The translations under genes and the position numbers were made by a program. The notes under the pieces were generated by a model. That model saw only the letters and a list, made by a program, of their open reading frames with translations, made no database searches and was not told the origin of the DNA. DNA of 64,000 nt from Azospirillum sp. TSH64 (GTDB lineage: Bacteria; Pseudomonadota; Alphaproteobacteria; Azospirillales; Azospirillaceae). Location: the NCBI RefSeq assembly GCF_003116035.1, contig NZ_LGQW01000001.1, positions 31,508-95,507 of the forward strand. Reading direction: 5' to 3'. This document shows, in pieces, positions 23,842 to 32,196 of the stretch (positions within the stretch are counted from its first letter, which is position 1; the number at the start of each line of letters is the position of its first letter).

Positions 23842-26061
23842 ATGAATACCTCAATCGTGATCAATACTTATAATCGAGCATCTCAGCTCCGCGATTGCCT
23901 ACGTGCCCTTCGCAACCTCGAAGGTCAATTCGAGGTCGTCGTTGTGAACGGTCCGTCGACAGACGAGACGCGAGCACTCTGCAACGAATACGCTTCATCC
24001 ATCACATATCTCGAATGCCCAGAAAGAAATCTCTCCGTTTCGCGGAATGTTGGTATTGCAAACGCGATGGGTGACATTATTGCATTTATAGATGACGACG
24101 CAGTGGTCCATCCGTCTTGGTTAAACAAGCTTCTGGAAAAGTATAATTCAGACGATGTTGTTGGGGTTGGCGGCTTTACCAGAGATCATACAGGAAAGCG
24201 ATACCAAGCAACTTCCACACTTTGCGATAGACTGGGAAATGCCTACACTGTACCCAGTGGGATTTCACGCGAAATATTTTGCTTCCCCGGATCGCCTCTG
24301 TTTCCCTCTCTTCTTGGGACCAACTCGTCGTTCCGCGCGTCGGCGCTGCGAGAGATTGGTGGCTTCGACGAAACCTTCGCTTACTTCCTCGATGAGACGG
24401 ACGTCTGCTTAAGGCTCGTGGACCAAGGTGGGCAGATCGTGTACGCCCCCGATGCCCTTATCTATCATCGCTACGCGCCGAGCCATCTGCGGAACCCAAA
24501 TAAGGTTCCGACCACGTTGCATATCCCCAGCCGAAGCAAGGCCTACTTCATGTACCGACATGGCGTGACGGCACTAGACGAGATCGCTGTGACGGTCGAA
24601 ATCGTTAAGTACCGCGACGGCTTGCGCCGGGACAACCGGTGGCTCCGCGAGCACAACTATCTCAGCCCGGCTGCCGAAGCGCTCCTCAACCAGGAGGTGG
24701 AACTCGGCATCGAGGAAGGCCGTGAGCTGTCCCGGCGTCCCGCCCCCACCAACCTATTGGAACGCGCGGCGGATGTCGCCAAAAGGCCCTTCAAGGGGTT
24801 CAACGCCCGCGGCGCCCAAAAGCTGCGGATCGCGCTGGTCTCTCAGGGATATCCTCCAAACGACACCGCTGGCATCGCACGGTGGACGGAGCATGTCGCC
24901 AGTGGCCTCGCGGCACGCGGGCATCGGGTTCATGTCATTACCCGCGCAGAAGCCGAACCGACGGTCGATTTCCGGGACGGTGTCTGGGTCCACAAGGTGC
25001 GAGCTGTTGAGGGTGGAGAACTCGGTGAGGTGACCGCCGCGATCGACATACCGGGCGACCTCGCCCACTGGTCGGCCGGCGTGTACGTGGAACTGCAGGA
25101 GATCGGTTTTACGAACCTAGATTTGGTTTCCGCGCCAATTTGGGACGTCGAGGGACTCGTCCCCCTGCTACTCTCGCCCATCCCCGTGGTGACGTCTCTG
25201 CACACCACCTATAAGCTCGCCTACCCTCACAAGCCGGACTGGCACCGCCCCCTGTACGACTTTAACCACGTCCAGCGCGTCATCAAGGCCGAACAGTTCC
25301 TCTTCGAAAAGGCACCGTACTTCCTCGGCAACACGGAAGCGGTCGTGAAGGAAATCCACGACGCCTACGGCGTCGACATCGCGCCGCGGACGATCATCGT
25401 CCCCCACGGTGTCTCCGTGCCGCAAATGCCAAAGACTATGAAGACGGAAGCGGGCGACGAGATCACAGTCCTGTTCGTCGGGCGCCAGGAAACCCGCAAG
25501 GGGTTCGACACGGCGCTGGATGCGGCCCTTCGTGTCTGCGCGCAGGTTCCCGACGTCTCATTCCGCTTTATCGGCGCCACGACGGAAGACCAGAACAGCA
25601 AGCGAGCGGTCCATCGTCTTCAAGAGGGCGCATCCGCGGTGCTGGCACAGCGGATCCATATCGAAGGCTACCGTCCGGACGACCAACTGGCCGAAGCCTA
25701 CGCCAACTGCGACATTTTTCTCGCTCCCTCCCGCTTCGAATCCTTCGGCCTTGTGGCCATCGAAGCAATGCGATACGGAAAACCCGTTATTGCTGGTAAC
25801 GTAGGTGGACTTGCGGAGGTTGTTGAGCCGTTGAAGACGGGGCTTCTCGTCGATCCTAACGATCCCGAAGAAATCGCGCAGGCCGTTCTCAAACTCGTCC
25901 ACGACCGAAACCTTCGCCGGCAACTTGGAAATGCTGCCCGGCAGAGCTTCCTTGCGAAATACACCTTGGAGCAGATGGTCGAAGGCATCGAGGCTGCTTA
26001 CGCCTCCTTCCAAGAGGTGGACACGTCTTCTAACACAGCGCTGGAGGAAGTCAGATCATGA
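23842..26061 (+). CDS. Bifunctional GT2-GT4 glycosyltransferase fusion
   Basis: A 739-residue protein; ATG 23842 lies one base after the previous stop. Residues 1-265 are a GT2 enzyme: SIVINTYNRASQLRDCLRAL, the DxD as FIDDDAVVHP at 83-92, TNSSFRASALREIGGFDE and FLDETDVCLRLVDQGG. Residues ~330-730 are a GT4 enzyme: RIALVSQGYPPNDTAGIARW, VTVLFVGRQETRKGFDTAL-type core near 545, and PSRFESFGLVAIEAMRYGKP near 628. Two fused GTs usually add successive sugars. The first ~450 bp are AT-rich and the remainder GC-rich, so a recombination joint inside the gene is likely. The stop overlaps the next ATG (ATGA). Confidence 0.88.
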   Translation: MNTSIVINTYNRASQLRDCLRALRNLEGQFEVVVVNGPSTDETRALCNEYASSITYLECPERNLSVSRNVGIANAMGDIIAFIDDDAVVHPSWLNKLLEKYNSDDVVGVGGFTRDHTGKRYQATSTLCDRLGNAYTVPSGISREIFCFPGSPLFPSLLGTNSSFRASALREIGGFDETFAYFLDETDVCLRLVDQGGQIVYAPDALIYHRYAPSHLRNPNKVPTTLHIPSRSKAYFMYRHGVTALDEIAVTVEIVKYRDGLRRDNRWLREHNYLSPAAEALLNQEVELGIEEGRELSRRPAPTNLLERAADVAKRPFKGFNARGAQKLRIALVSQGYPPNDTAGIARWTEHVASGLAARGHRVHVITRAEAEPTVDFRDGVWVHKVRAVEGGELGEVTAAIDIPGDLAHWSAGVYVELQEIGFTNLDLVSAPIWDVEGLVPLLLSPIPVVTSLHTTYKLAYPHKPDWHRPLYDFNHVQRVIKAEQFLFEKAPYFLGNTEAVVKEIHDAYGVDIAPRTIIVPHGVSVPQMPKTMKTEAGDEITVLFVGRQETRKGFDTALDAALRVCAQVPDVSFRFIGATTEDQNSKRAVHRLQEGASAVLAQRIHIEGYRPDDQLAEAYANCDIFLAPSRFESFGLVAIEAMRYGKPVIAGNVGGLAEVVEPLKTGLLVDPNDPEEIAQAVLKLVHDRNLRRQLGNAARQSFLAKYTLEQMVEGIEAAYASFQEVDTSSNTALEEVRS

Positions 26062-26444
26062 GGCTGGATCGAAACATGGTCGTCCAGGCACTTGACACCT
26101 TCACGGATGTTCAGCCCTCCGATATCGAGGTGAGCAAGCTCCTCTCCTATGTGGAAGGTCCCAAGGACCTGCTATGCCACATATTGCTGAACACCGATTT
26201 CCTAGCCAAATACCCGGAGGTGGCGGCGACCCTCCAGGAACTCTCGGGGCCCATGTCGCGCTCGTTACTCGCCTCTCCCGACGCGGCTCTGCTACGGGCG
26301 CGGATGAAGCGCTCTCTGCTTCATGATCTTTACGAGAAGCAGAAAAGGTGGGTATCAAAGACGGAAGAACTCAATCAACTCGAAACCGAAATACTTGGCC
26401 TGAAGAACAAGATTGCTGCTGTTGGTAAGAACGGGACGCTCTAG
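26058..26444 (+). CDS. Small hypothetical protein: DUF4214-like helical module plus coiled coil
   Basis: A 128-residue protein whose ATG overlaps the upstream stop by 4 bases and follows GGAGGAAG. Residues 5-52 (VVQALDTFTDVQPSDIEVSK, DLLCHILLNTDFLAKYP) resemble the helical module at 128-175 of the protein at 23265 and near the start of the protein at 17893. The C-terminus is a coiled coil (RWVSKTEELNQLETEILGLK). It has no catalytic features. Position and coupling suggest a partner or scaffold for the GT2-GT4 enzyme. Confidence 0.65.
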   Translation: MRLDRNMVVQALDTFTDVQPSDIEVSKLLSYVEGPKDLLCHILLNTDFLAKYPEVAATLQELSGPMSRSLLASPDAALLRARMKRSLLHDLYEKQKRWVSKTEELNQLETEILGLKNKIAAVGKNGTL

Positions 26445-26527
26445 TGGTGAATGCGGTCCGGTGTGGAAGATCGCAGCATGATGTGCTCTGGTGTCTGTCT
26501 TTATCGTGTAAGTTGGGCTTCTGGCAA

Positions 26528-27802
26528 ATGAGTGAAATAGCGACTCTCTCGTCCGCAGCGATCGTGCAGCAGAAGCTCCTCGGTCGGCTCGCCTGCCCGA
26601 TAACGCGCGGCGCGCTGGAGGTCTTGCCTCTGGTGCAGTCGGCCGGAGCGGTGAAGGAAGCAGTCCTATGGAGCCCGCGGCTCGGGTCCGTCGTCGGCGA
26701 GATCCGGAACTTCCAGATCGACTTCGTGCGTTTCCAGTCGGGGATCGACGTGGGTACGATCCGAGCGCGTATTGTCGAAGGGCACCTGCCGTCGTATGAG
26801 GAGCAGCAGCAAGTCTGGACCGCATTCCCTCCCAACGATGCCCTGTTCACGTACAGCGGCGACTGGCGCCCGATTGAGAACATGGTGGTTACGGATTGCG
26901 AAACAAGGCCAACAACCATTCGCTGGCAGATCGACCGTCCATGCCAAATTATCTTCGGCGCGCATCCCTGGTCGGGCCATGTGGATGTGCTCGTCAATGG
27001 GGAAGTGATCCACCAGCTCGACCTCTACGAGCCGCACACGACCGTTCCGAGAACCGTCGCCGTCAAGCCGGCCCGGCCGGACACCCCATCCGAAGTCGTC
27101 GTCCATGCCAAGGGCACCCAATCGACGCAGAGTATGGGCCAACAGTGCCTGTTTTCGGGGTGCGAAATTGCCACGGAGAAGGTCGAGCCTATCCGTTTCG
27201 AGAAGAAGCTGCGTGTCCGGGGCGCCAGCTATACGAACCGGTTCAGAGAAATGCTGGCAGCGGTGCCGGCCAGCGGCCTGTGTCTCGACATTGGAGGTGG
27301 CAACCGGCAGTTAGACGATCCCCGATACGTCAACCTCGATTATGCTCCATATGACGAACCTGACATCGTCGGCGATGCGCTCAAGTTGCCGTTCGCGAGC
27401 GACACTTTTGAATTCATATATTCGACCGGCGTCATCGAGCACCTGAAAGATCCAAATCTCGCTGGGAAGGAAATTTATCGCGTCACGAAGCCCGGTGGGA
27501 AAGTCCTCATCGGCATGGCGTTCATGCAGCCGATCCACAGCGAAGGACAACACTTCTTCAATGGAACGGTTTGGGGTCTTGAGGAGATGCTCAAGGATTT
27601 TCGGATCGATGACGTCTTCTGGGAGGGCTCCATGAGTTTCTTGATCGAGTGGATGATACAATGCACTCATGTCGATCGACTTGCGGACTCCAGAAAAGTT
27701 CAGAATATTTTGGAAACAGTAAAGGAATGGGACAAGCTAGTGACATATGATCGACTGAAATATATTGCCAACGGTGTTTGGTTGTGCGGTACCAAAATCT
27801 GA
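26528..27802 (+). CDS. SAM-dependent methyltransferase with Trm112-like start and beta-sandwich insert
   Basis: About 424 residues from ATG 26528; a GTG at 26444 is in frame but the extra 28 residues look non-coding. It opens with a Trm112/UPF0434-like segment (QQKLLGRLACPITRGALEVL) of the type found in glycan methyltransferases. Residues ~140-212 are a beta-sandwich with WSGHVDVLVNGE, QLDLYEP and SEVVVHAKGTQSTQS. From ~245 it is a class I methyltransferase: GLCLDIGGGNRQLDD, DALKLPFASDTFEFIYSTGV, IEHLKDP and VTKPGGKVLIG. It probably methylates a sugar. The same beta-sandwich occurs in the next gene. Confidence 0.8.
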   Translation: MSEIATLSSAAIVQQKLLGRLACPITRGALEVLPLVQSAGAVKEAVLWSPRLGSVVGEIRNFQIDFVRFQSGIDVGTIRARIVEGHLPSYEEQQQVWTAFPPNDALFTYSGDWRPIENMVVTDCETRPTTIRWQIDRPCQIIFGAHPWSGHVDVLVNGEVIHQLDLYEPHTTVPRTVAVKPARPDTPSEVVVHAKGTQSTQSMGQQCLFSGCEIATEKVEPIRFEKKLRVRGASYTNRFREMLAAVPASGLCLDIGGGNRQLDDPRYVNLDYAPYDEPDIVGDALKLPFASDTFEFIYSTGVIEHLKDPNLAGKEIYRVTKPGGKVLIGMAFMQPIHSEGQHFFNGTVWGLEEMLKDFRIDDVFWEGSMSFLIEWMIQCTHVDRLADSRKVQNILETVKEWDKLVTYDRLKYIANGVWLCGTKI

Positions 27803-27836
27803 TTATCTGCGCGCCTTGCTTCCGAGGACAATTAGA

Positions 27837-29063
27837 ATGATTAAGCTTCAGGTTCCTGAGATCACACGTCGAGGATTATACGCACTGGCGACAACGCAGG
27901 AGTGGAAACCCTACGACCTGCCGAAGCTGGGGACGGTTGCCCAGATGGCGGAAACGGCCGGGGCCACTATGACGTTCATGTGCCCGCCCGGCCGCGTCGG
28001 CATTTGGCTGCTGCGGCACGCATGGAGCGGGCTCGTGGAGATCACCTGCGCCGGCCACTCCATTGTGGTTGACCTCTACGCCGAACACCAGGACGAGGGC
28101 TTCTTTCATTATATCGACGCCGGTCCGCACGGCGCTGCCGAAGTCGTTGTCCGGGTTCTCGGACGGCGGAACTCAACGTCCGGCGGCGATCAAGTCTGGG
28201 TTGTCGGATTGGCCGTGGAGGCTCTGCCGGACGAGCGGGGAGACGTCCTGACGTTGTCGCCCGGCTGCAAGTTGATCAATGCCGAGTGGGGGCGCTTCCT
28301 CGTTCTGCTGACAGACAAGGACATTCCCAACGTCATCCAGTCCACAGGGACATGGGGCGGGGACGACATCGGGCTGTTCAAGGCGTGTGTCCGACGCGGC
28401 GATGCCGTGCTCGATGTCGGTGCGAACTTCGGCCATCACTCGGTCGTTTTCTCCCAACTGGTCGGGCCGGAGGGGGTTGTCGTCTCAATCGAAGCGCAGC
28501 GGGTCATGTACCAGTTGCTGAATGCGAACTGCGTGCTGAACGGTTGCCGAAACGTTAGGACGGTGCATGTCGCCGCGTCGGATCGACCTGGGAAATTGAC
28601 GCTGTACCCCATCGATTACGAGCATGAGTGCAATTTCGGGAGCCTTGGCATCAATCCACAGCCGCCAGAGAATGCTGCTGCGGAAACAGTTGACGCAGCA
28701 CCTCTGGACGATCTTCTCCAGCAATCCTTTCCCGACATCAGGATTGGGTTCATCAAAATCGACGTCCAGAGTTACGAGTTATTCGTGCTGCGCGGTCTTG
28801 ACCGGTGCCTACGCGAACACCGTCCGTTTGTGTTTTTCGAAGTGTCACCCCATTGGATGCAACTTGCTGGGTATGATTATCGAGTGATCTACGAATTTCT
28901 CGGCGGCCTGGGTTATGGCTTCCGGCACCGGGCGGACGTCGAGGTGGGGGCAGCAGGCTTCCCCAAGCGCTCTCTGGACGACCAGTACGAATGGGACGTG
29001 CTTGCCATTCCGACCGAACGGATGCGGGAGGTTGCTGCGGCCGGCACTGGCCGCTGGAGGTAG
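27837..29063 (+). CDS. FkbM-family methyltransferase with N-terminal beta-sandwich
   Basis: A 408-residue protein; ATG 27837 with a GAGG about 10 bases upstream. Residues ~45-125 repeat the WSG...DLY beta module of the previous gene (HAWSGLVEITCAGH, VVDLYAEHQDEG, AAEVVVRVLGRRNSTSGG). The FkbM core follows: DAVLDVGANFGHHSVVFSQL near 190, VVSIEAQRVMYQLLNANCVL, APLDDLL and RIGFIKIDVQSYELFVLRGL. FkbM enzymes O-methylate sugars and other hydroxyls. It is co-directional with the upstream methyltransferase, 34 bp apart, so the two probably act on the same glycan. Confidence 0.85.
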   Translation: MIKLQVPEITRRGLYALATTQEWKPYDLPKLGTVAQMAETAGATMTFMCPPGRVGIWLLRHAWSGLVEITCAGHSIVVDLYAEHQDEGFFHYIDAGPHGAAEVVVRVLGRRNSTSGGDQVWVVGLAVEALPDERGDVLTLSPGCKLINAEWGRFLVLLTDKDIPNVIQSTGTWGGDDIGLFKACVRRGDAVLDVGANFGHHSVVFSQLVGPEGVVVSIEAQRVMYQLLNANCVLNGCRNVRTVHVAASDRPGKLTLYPIDYEHECNFGSLGINPQPPENAAAETVDAAPLDDLLQQSFPDIRIGFIKIDVQSYELFVLRGLDRCLREHRPFVFFEVSPHWMQLAGYDYRVIYEFLGGLGYGFRHRADVEVGAAGFPKRSLDDQYEWDVLAIPTERMREVAAAGTGRWR

Positions 29064-29424
29064 ATGGGCGGGTGAACCCACTCCAGGCCGAACTGTCTAC
29101 AAGACGGAAACCGACTGGATCTGATCTGTCCGAAGATGTCAGGCGCTCATCGCCCCTTCTCGAACGAGAGCAGGCCGCCGGAGATGTAGGCGGTGGCCGC
29201 GGCGTACCGTTCGAGAAGGGGCGATGAGCGCCTGACCTTACGACGGAGGGGCGGCACATCGGCACCTCTCCCCGACCGCGGCGCACCAGCAGGGCTCAGA
29301 TACATCCCTCGTCTCCACAGTGGGGAAAAATCACCATTCATCAGATGACGAGCATGACCTTTCAATTACTCGAATATACAGGCGATCCTAACCGGCAAGG
29401 GCCACGGATTTAATTTTCTTGAAT
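29064..29424 (+). other. 360-bp intergenic region carrying a long perfect inverted repeat
   Basis: No gene is supported here. The 29-bp inverted repeat at 29138-29236 is annotated separately. The last ~100 bp before 29425 turn AT-rich (CAATTACTCGAATATACAGG, TTTAATTTTCTTG) and probably contain the promoter of the phosphoglycerol transferase gene. Confidence 0.4.
29138..29236. repeat. Perfect 29-bp inverted repeat with 41-bp loop
   Basis: The left arm 29138-29166 starts GTCAGGCGCTCATCGCC and the right arm 29208-29236 ends GGCGATGAGCGCCTGAC; they are exact complements over 29 bases. The 41-base loop contains a smaller GCCGCCG/CGGTGGC pairing. No T-tract follows the right arm, so it is not a textbook terminator. 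It could be a small non-autonomous mobile element, a recombination site or a large RNA hairpin ending the methyltransferase transcript. Confidence 0.85.
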
Positions 29425-32196
29425 ATGCACATATGGAACCCAATGGTCATATTTTTTGTTTATATTTCTGGCTGCTCTATCTTTGCACTGCTTTGCGCAT
29501 ACTTGCAAAGGCGGCTGGAGGACCAGCTTGCTTTTGCCTATGACACGGCTCCGATTGCGAACCACCGCCGCTTCTGGTGGAACACCGCCGTCGCGGCCAC
29601 CCTGCACGGCACCTTGTTCGCGCTGGCCGGCGTCATCGGCACAGAGTTGGCTGCGTGCGTCATTCTTGCGCTTTACGCTACGAACATCGCTCTGCACAGA
29701 CTATTTGGCCGCGTCCTGTCGCCCGGAGACCTAAACAGCGTCCGTGAGGCGCTGACCTTCCTGCCGAGCTATGTGCCGCCGCGCCGCCTTGCCGTCATAG
29801 CGATCGCCCTGGCCCTCGCTGCGGCTGGCGCAATGCTGCTGGGACACTGCGCCAACGCCGCCCTGGCCTTTATGTCGGGTTCGAGGTTCCGCCTCGGGCT
29901 TCTGCCGGCCAGCATGGCCGGCTGGGCCGTACTGTGGTGGCGGGCGCGCGCATGGCCACAGGTCGACGATGCCCTCGCCTACTCGCAGACAGACCAAAAC
30001 ATTAACGTCCGGCGGCTCGGCTTCCTTCTACAAGGCTGGCTCCTGCTAGTCAGGATGTCGAGACCGCACAAGCCCCACGAGTTTGACCGGCGCATCGACG
30101 TTCTGTCGAAGGTGCGCCGGGTCGGCGGTCAGCCGGATGGATGCCGCGAAGCCGCAGGCGATCCTGATGTCATTGTGCTGATGATGGAGTCCCTTGCCGA
30201 TTTGGCGGAACTTGGCATCCCACTCGCGGCGGAACCACTTGTCTATGTCAAGGCGGAAGGGCCGGAGCGCGCTCGCGGCCGTCTCAATGTGCCCGTCGTC
30301 GGCGGAAACACCTGTAATACCGAGTTCGAGGTGTTGACGGGCATTCCCACAGGGTCGGACGGGAGCGGAATGCTCCCCTATATGAGCAGGCTTAACGACG
30401 GCGTCTACGGGCTTCCCCATTGTTTGAAGCGCCGCGGGTACACGAGCTGCGCCGTGCACCCCTTCCACCGGTGGTTTTACAACCGCGATAGAGTGTACCG
30501 GAAGCTGGGTTTCGACGAGTTCTTCGCCGATGAGAGCTTCTACGGCGCGGCGCGGCAATTCGACCGGATTTCCGACAACGCATTCGTTGACCTCATCCTT
30601 TCAAAGCTTGAGGCCGACCGGCCGAACTTCGTCTTCGGCGTCTCTATTATGGGGCACGGCCCTTACCCGCCAGCCGAGCACGACAGGACCGACTTCGTCG
30701 ATCCCAGCTTCTTCAAGGGTCAGCCGCTTCAGAAGGTGGTCGACCAGTACTGCAGGGTCACAGCAGCGACCGACCGCGCCCTGGCCCGCCTACACCGGGG
30801 CCTAGAGAGCCGGGCTCGTCCCTATGTCCTTGTGGTCTTCGGGGACCATGTACCGTTTTTCACGAACAGCCTGAATGGACTTGAGGTCTGGAGGGACATC
30901 CTCATGACTCTCGGAAACGACCAAGTCCGGGAAGATGACCTGTTTCGGACCCCCCTCTTCGTATTCTCCAACGTTCCTGGCGTGGCGGATACCCCCTTCG
31001 GTACACTTGACGCCAACGACCTCGGGGCGGAGATCCTGGCCCGGCTGGGGATCGCCGACGAGGCCGCGTTCGGCGCCCTTCGGGCGTGTCGCATGGCTCC
31101 TGAGGATCGTGCCGTCTATGCCTATGATACGATCTACGGGGCGCAGCTCCTGACGCAGGATCTCGTCGCGACGACGGAGGGGGAGCGCTACGAACTCAAC
31201 TCAAAGCTTTACGGCCGCTATAACACCAGCAGCCGTCAAATTGACACTCTGTTCCTGCTGATGAAAGAAGGGCGTTACGACGAGTTCGACGCTCTCTACG
31301 CGACCCTTCCGAAGGACGACGTCCTAATCGGCCGCGCCCAACTCCTCTGGGCAGCGCGCCAGATCGACCTAGGGCGCACGGATGACGAAGTCGTGCAGGC
31401 GCTGGTCAACGTGATCGCCAGCCCGGACCCCTTCTGGGGCTATTTCCATCGTGCCCGGCTAAACCTCATGCGGGGCGACTACGCCGCCGTGTCGGCCGAC
31501 GTGGCAGCCGCACATGCCACTGGGTCGGGAGAAAGCTCAAATCTCGTTGCCCTCGGGAAAAGCCGCTTCGCACTGAACGATTTTCCAGGCGCGCTCGCCG
31601 TGCTTGATCCGCTGGTGAATGCCGGGGAACGCAATCCGGGCGCGAATCTAGTGTGGGCGGCGATGCAGATCGACGTAGGACGGACTGATGCGGCCATCGA
31701 CACCGCCCTGAATTGCGCCGCCGCTGCGCCGGAGCCGTTCTGGGCCTATTACCACCATCTCCGCCTTCTTCTCGCCCGACAGGACCACGCTCGCGTCCGC
31801 GAAATCGCAGCGGCGGCGGCCCAGCTACTGCGGGACCGGCAGCAGCCGGACGGGGAACTGATCTCTGCCCTGATGGGGCTGGTGCGGCCGGTCTTCATAG
31901 CCGGGAACCGGGAGGCCGCACTGGCCCTTCTCGAGCCGTTGGTCGAGGCCGGCGTATCACCTCCTGAGGCGGACCTGCTTTGGGCGGCAACGCGGATCGA
32001 CGTCGGGCGCATTGATGACGGCGTCAAGGCCGCGCTCGACCGGGCAGTTGCCATGGGGGACCGGTTCTGGGCTCTCTACCACCGCATCCGCCTGCACGTC
32101 GCGCGAGGCAGCTTGGCCGACGCCTTGGCCGATGTCGAAGCCGCGGAGGAGATCAATCCCGCCGGCGCGCCGAACGTGCGAGCCCTTTTGCCTTGA
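29425..32196 (+). CDS. LtaS/MdoB-like phosphoglycerol transferase with C-terminal TPR region
   Basis: A 923-residue membrane protein from ATG 29425 (TTG 29419 also in frame). Hydrophobic helices lie at ~8-30, 53-85, 120-145 and 150-170. The periplasmic alkaline-phosphatase-like domain follows: DVIVLMMESLADL near 247 (metal ligand Glu), GGNTCNTEFEVLTGIPTG near 292 with the expected Thr nucleophile, FGVSIMGHGPYPP near 408 and VVFGDHVPFF near 472. This matches lipoteichoic-acid synthase/MdoB enzymes, which move phosphoglycerol from phosphatidylglycerol to a glycan and leave diacylglycerol. The C-terminal ~300 residues are TPR/Sel1-like repeats (LLWAARQIDLGRTDDEV, LVWAAMQIDVGRTDAAID), unusual for this family. 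It is coupled to a diacylglycerol kinase. Confidence 0.85.
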   Translation: MHIWNPMVIFFVYISGCSIFALLCAYLQRRLEDQLAFAYDTAPIANHRRFWWNTAVAATLHGTLFALAGVIGTELAACVILALYATNIALHRLFGRVLSPGDLNSVREALTFLPSYVPPRRLAVIAIALALAAAGAMLLGHCANAALAFMSGSRFRLGLLPASMAGWAVLWWRARAWPQVDDALAYSQTDQNINVRRLGFLLQGWLLLVRMSRPHKPHEFDRRIDVLSKVRRVGGQPDGCREAAGDPDVIVLMMESLADLAELGIPLAAEPLVYVKAEGPERARGRLNVPVVGGNTCNTEFEVLTGIPTGSDGSGMLPYMSRLNDGVYGLPHCLKRRGYTSCAVHPFHRWFYNRDRVYRKLGFDEFFADESFYGAARQFDRISDNAFVDLILSKLEADRPNFVFGVSIMGHGPYPPAEHDRTDFVDPSFFKGQPLQKVVDQYCRVTAATDRALARLHRGLESRARPYVLVVFGDHVPFFTNSLNGLEVWRDILMTLGNDQVREDDLFRTPLFVFSNVPGVADTPFGTLDANDLGAEILARLGIADEAAFGALRACRMAPEDRAVYAYDTIYGAQLLTQDLVATTEGERYELNSKLYGRYNTSSRQIDTLFLLMKEGRYDEFDALYATLPKDDVLIGRAQLLWAARQIDLGRTDDEVVQALVNVIASPDPFWGYFHRARLNLMRGDYAAVSADVAAAHATGSGESSNLVALGKSRFALNDFPGALAVLDPLVNAGERNPGANLVWAAMQIDVGRTDAAIDTALNCAAAAPEPFWAYYHHLRLLLARQDHARVREIAAAAAQLLRDRQQPDGELISALMGLVRPVFIAGNREAALALLEPLVEAGVSPPEADLLWAATRIDVGRIDDGVKAALDRAVAMGDRFWALYHRIRLHVARGSLADALADVEAAEEINPAGAPNVRALLP

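Noticed and set aside
29138..29236. Integron attC site
   Set aside because: The arms lack the conserved RYYYAAC/GTTRRRY core boxes and no integron integrase or cassette is present.
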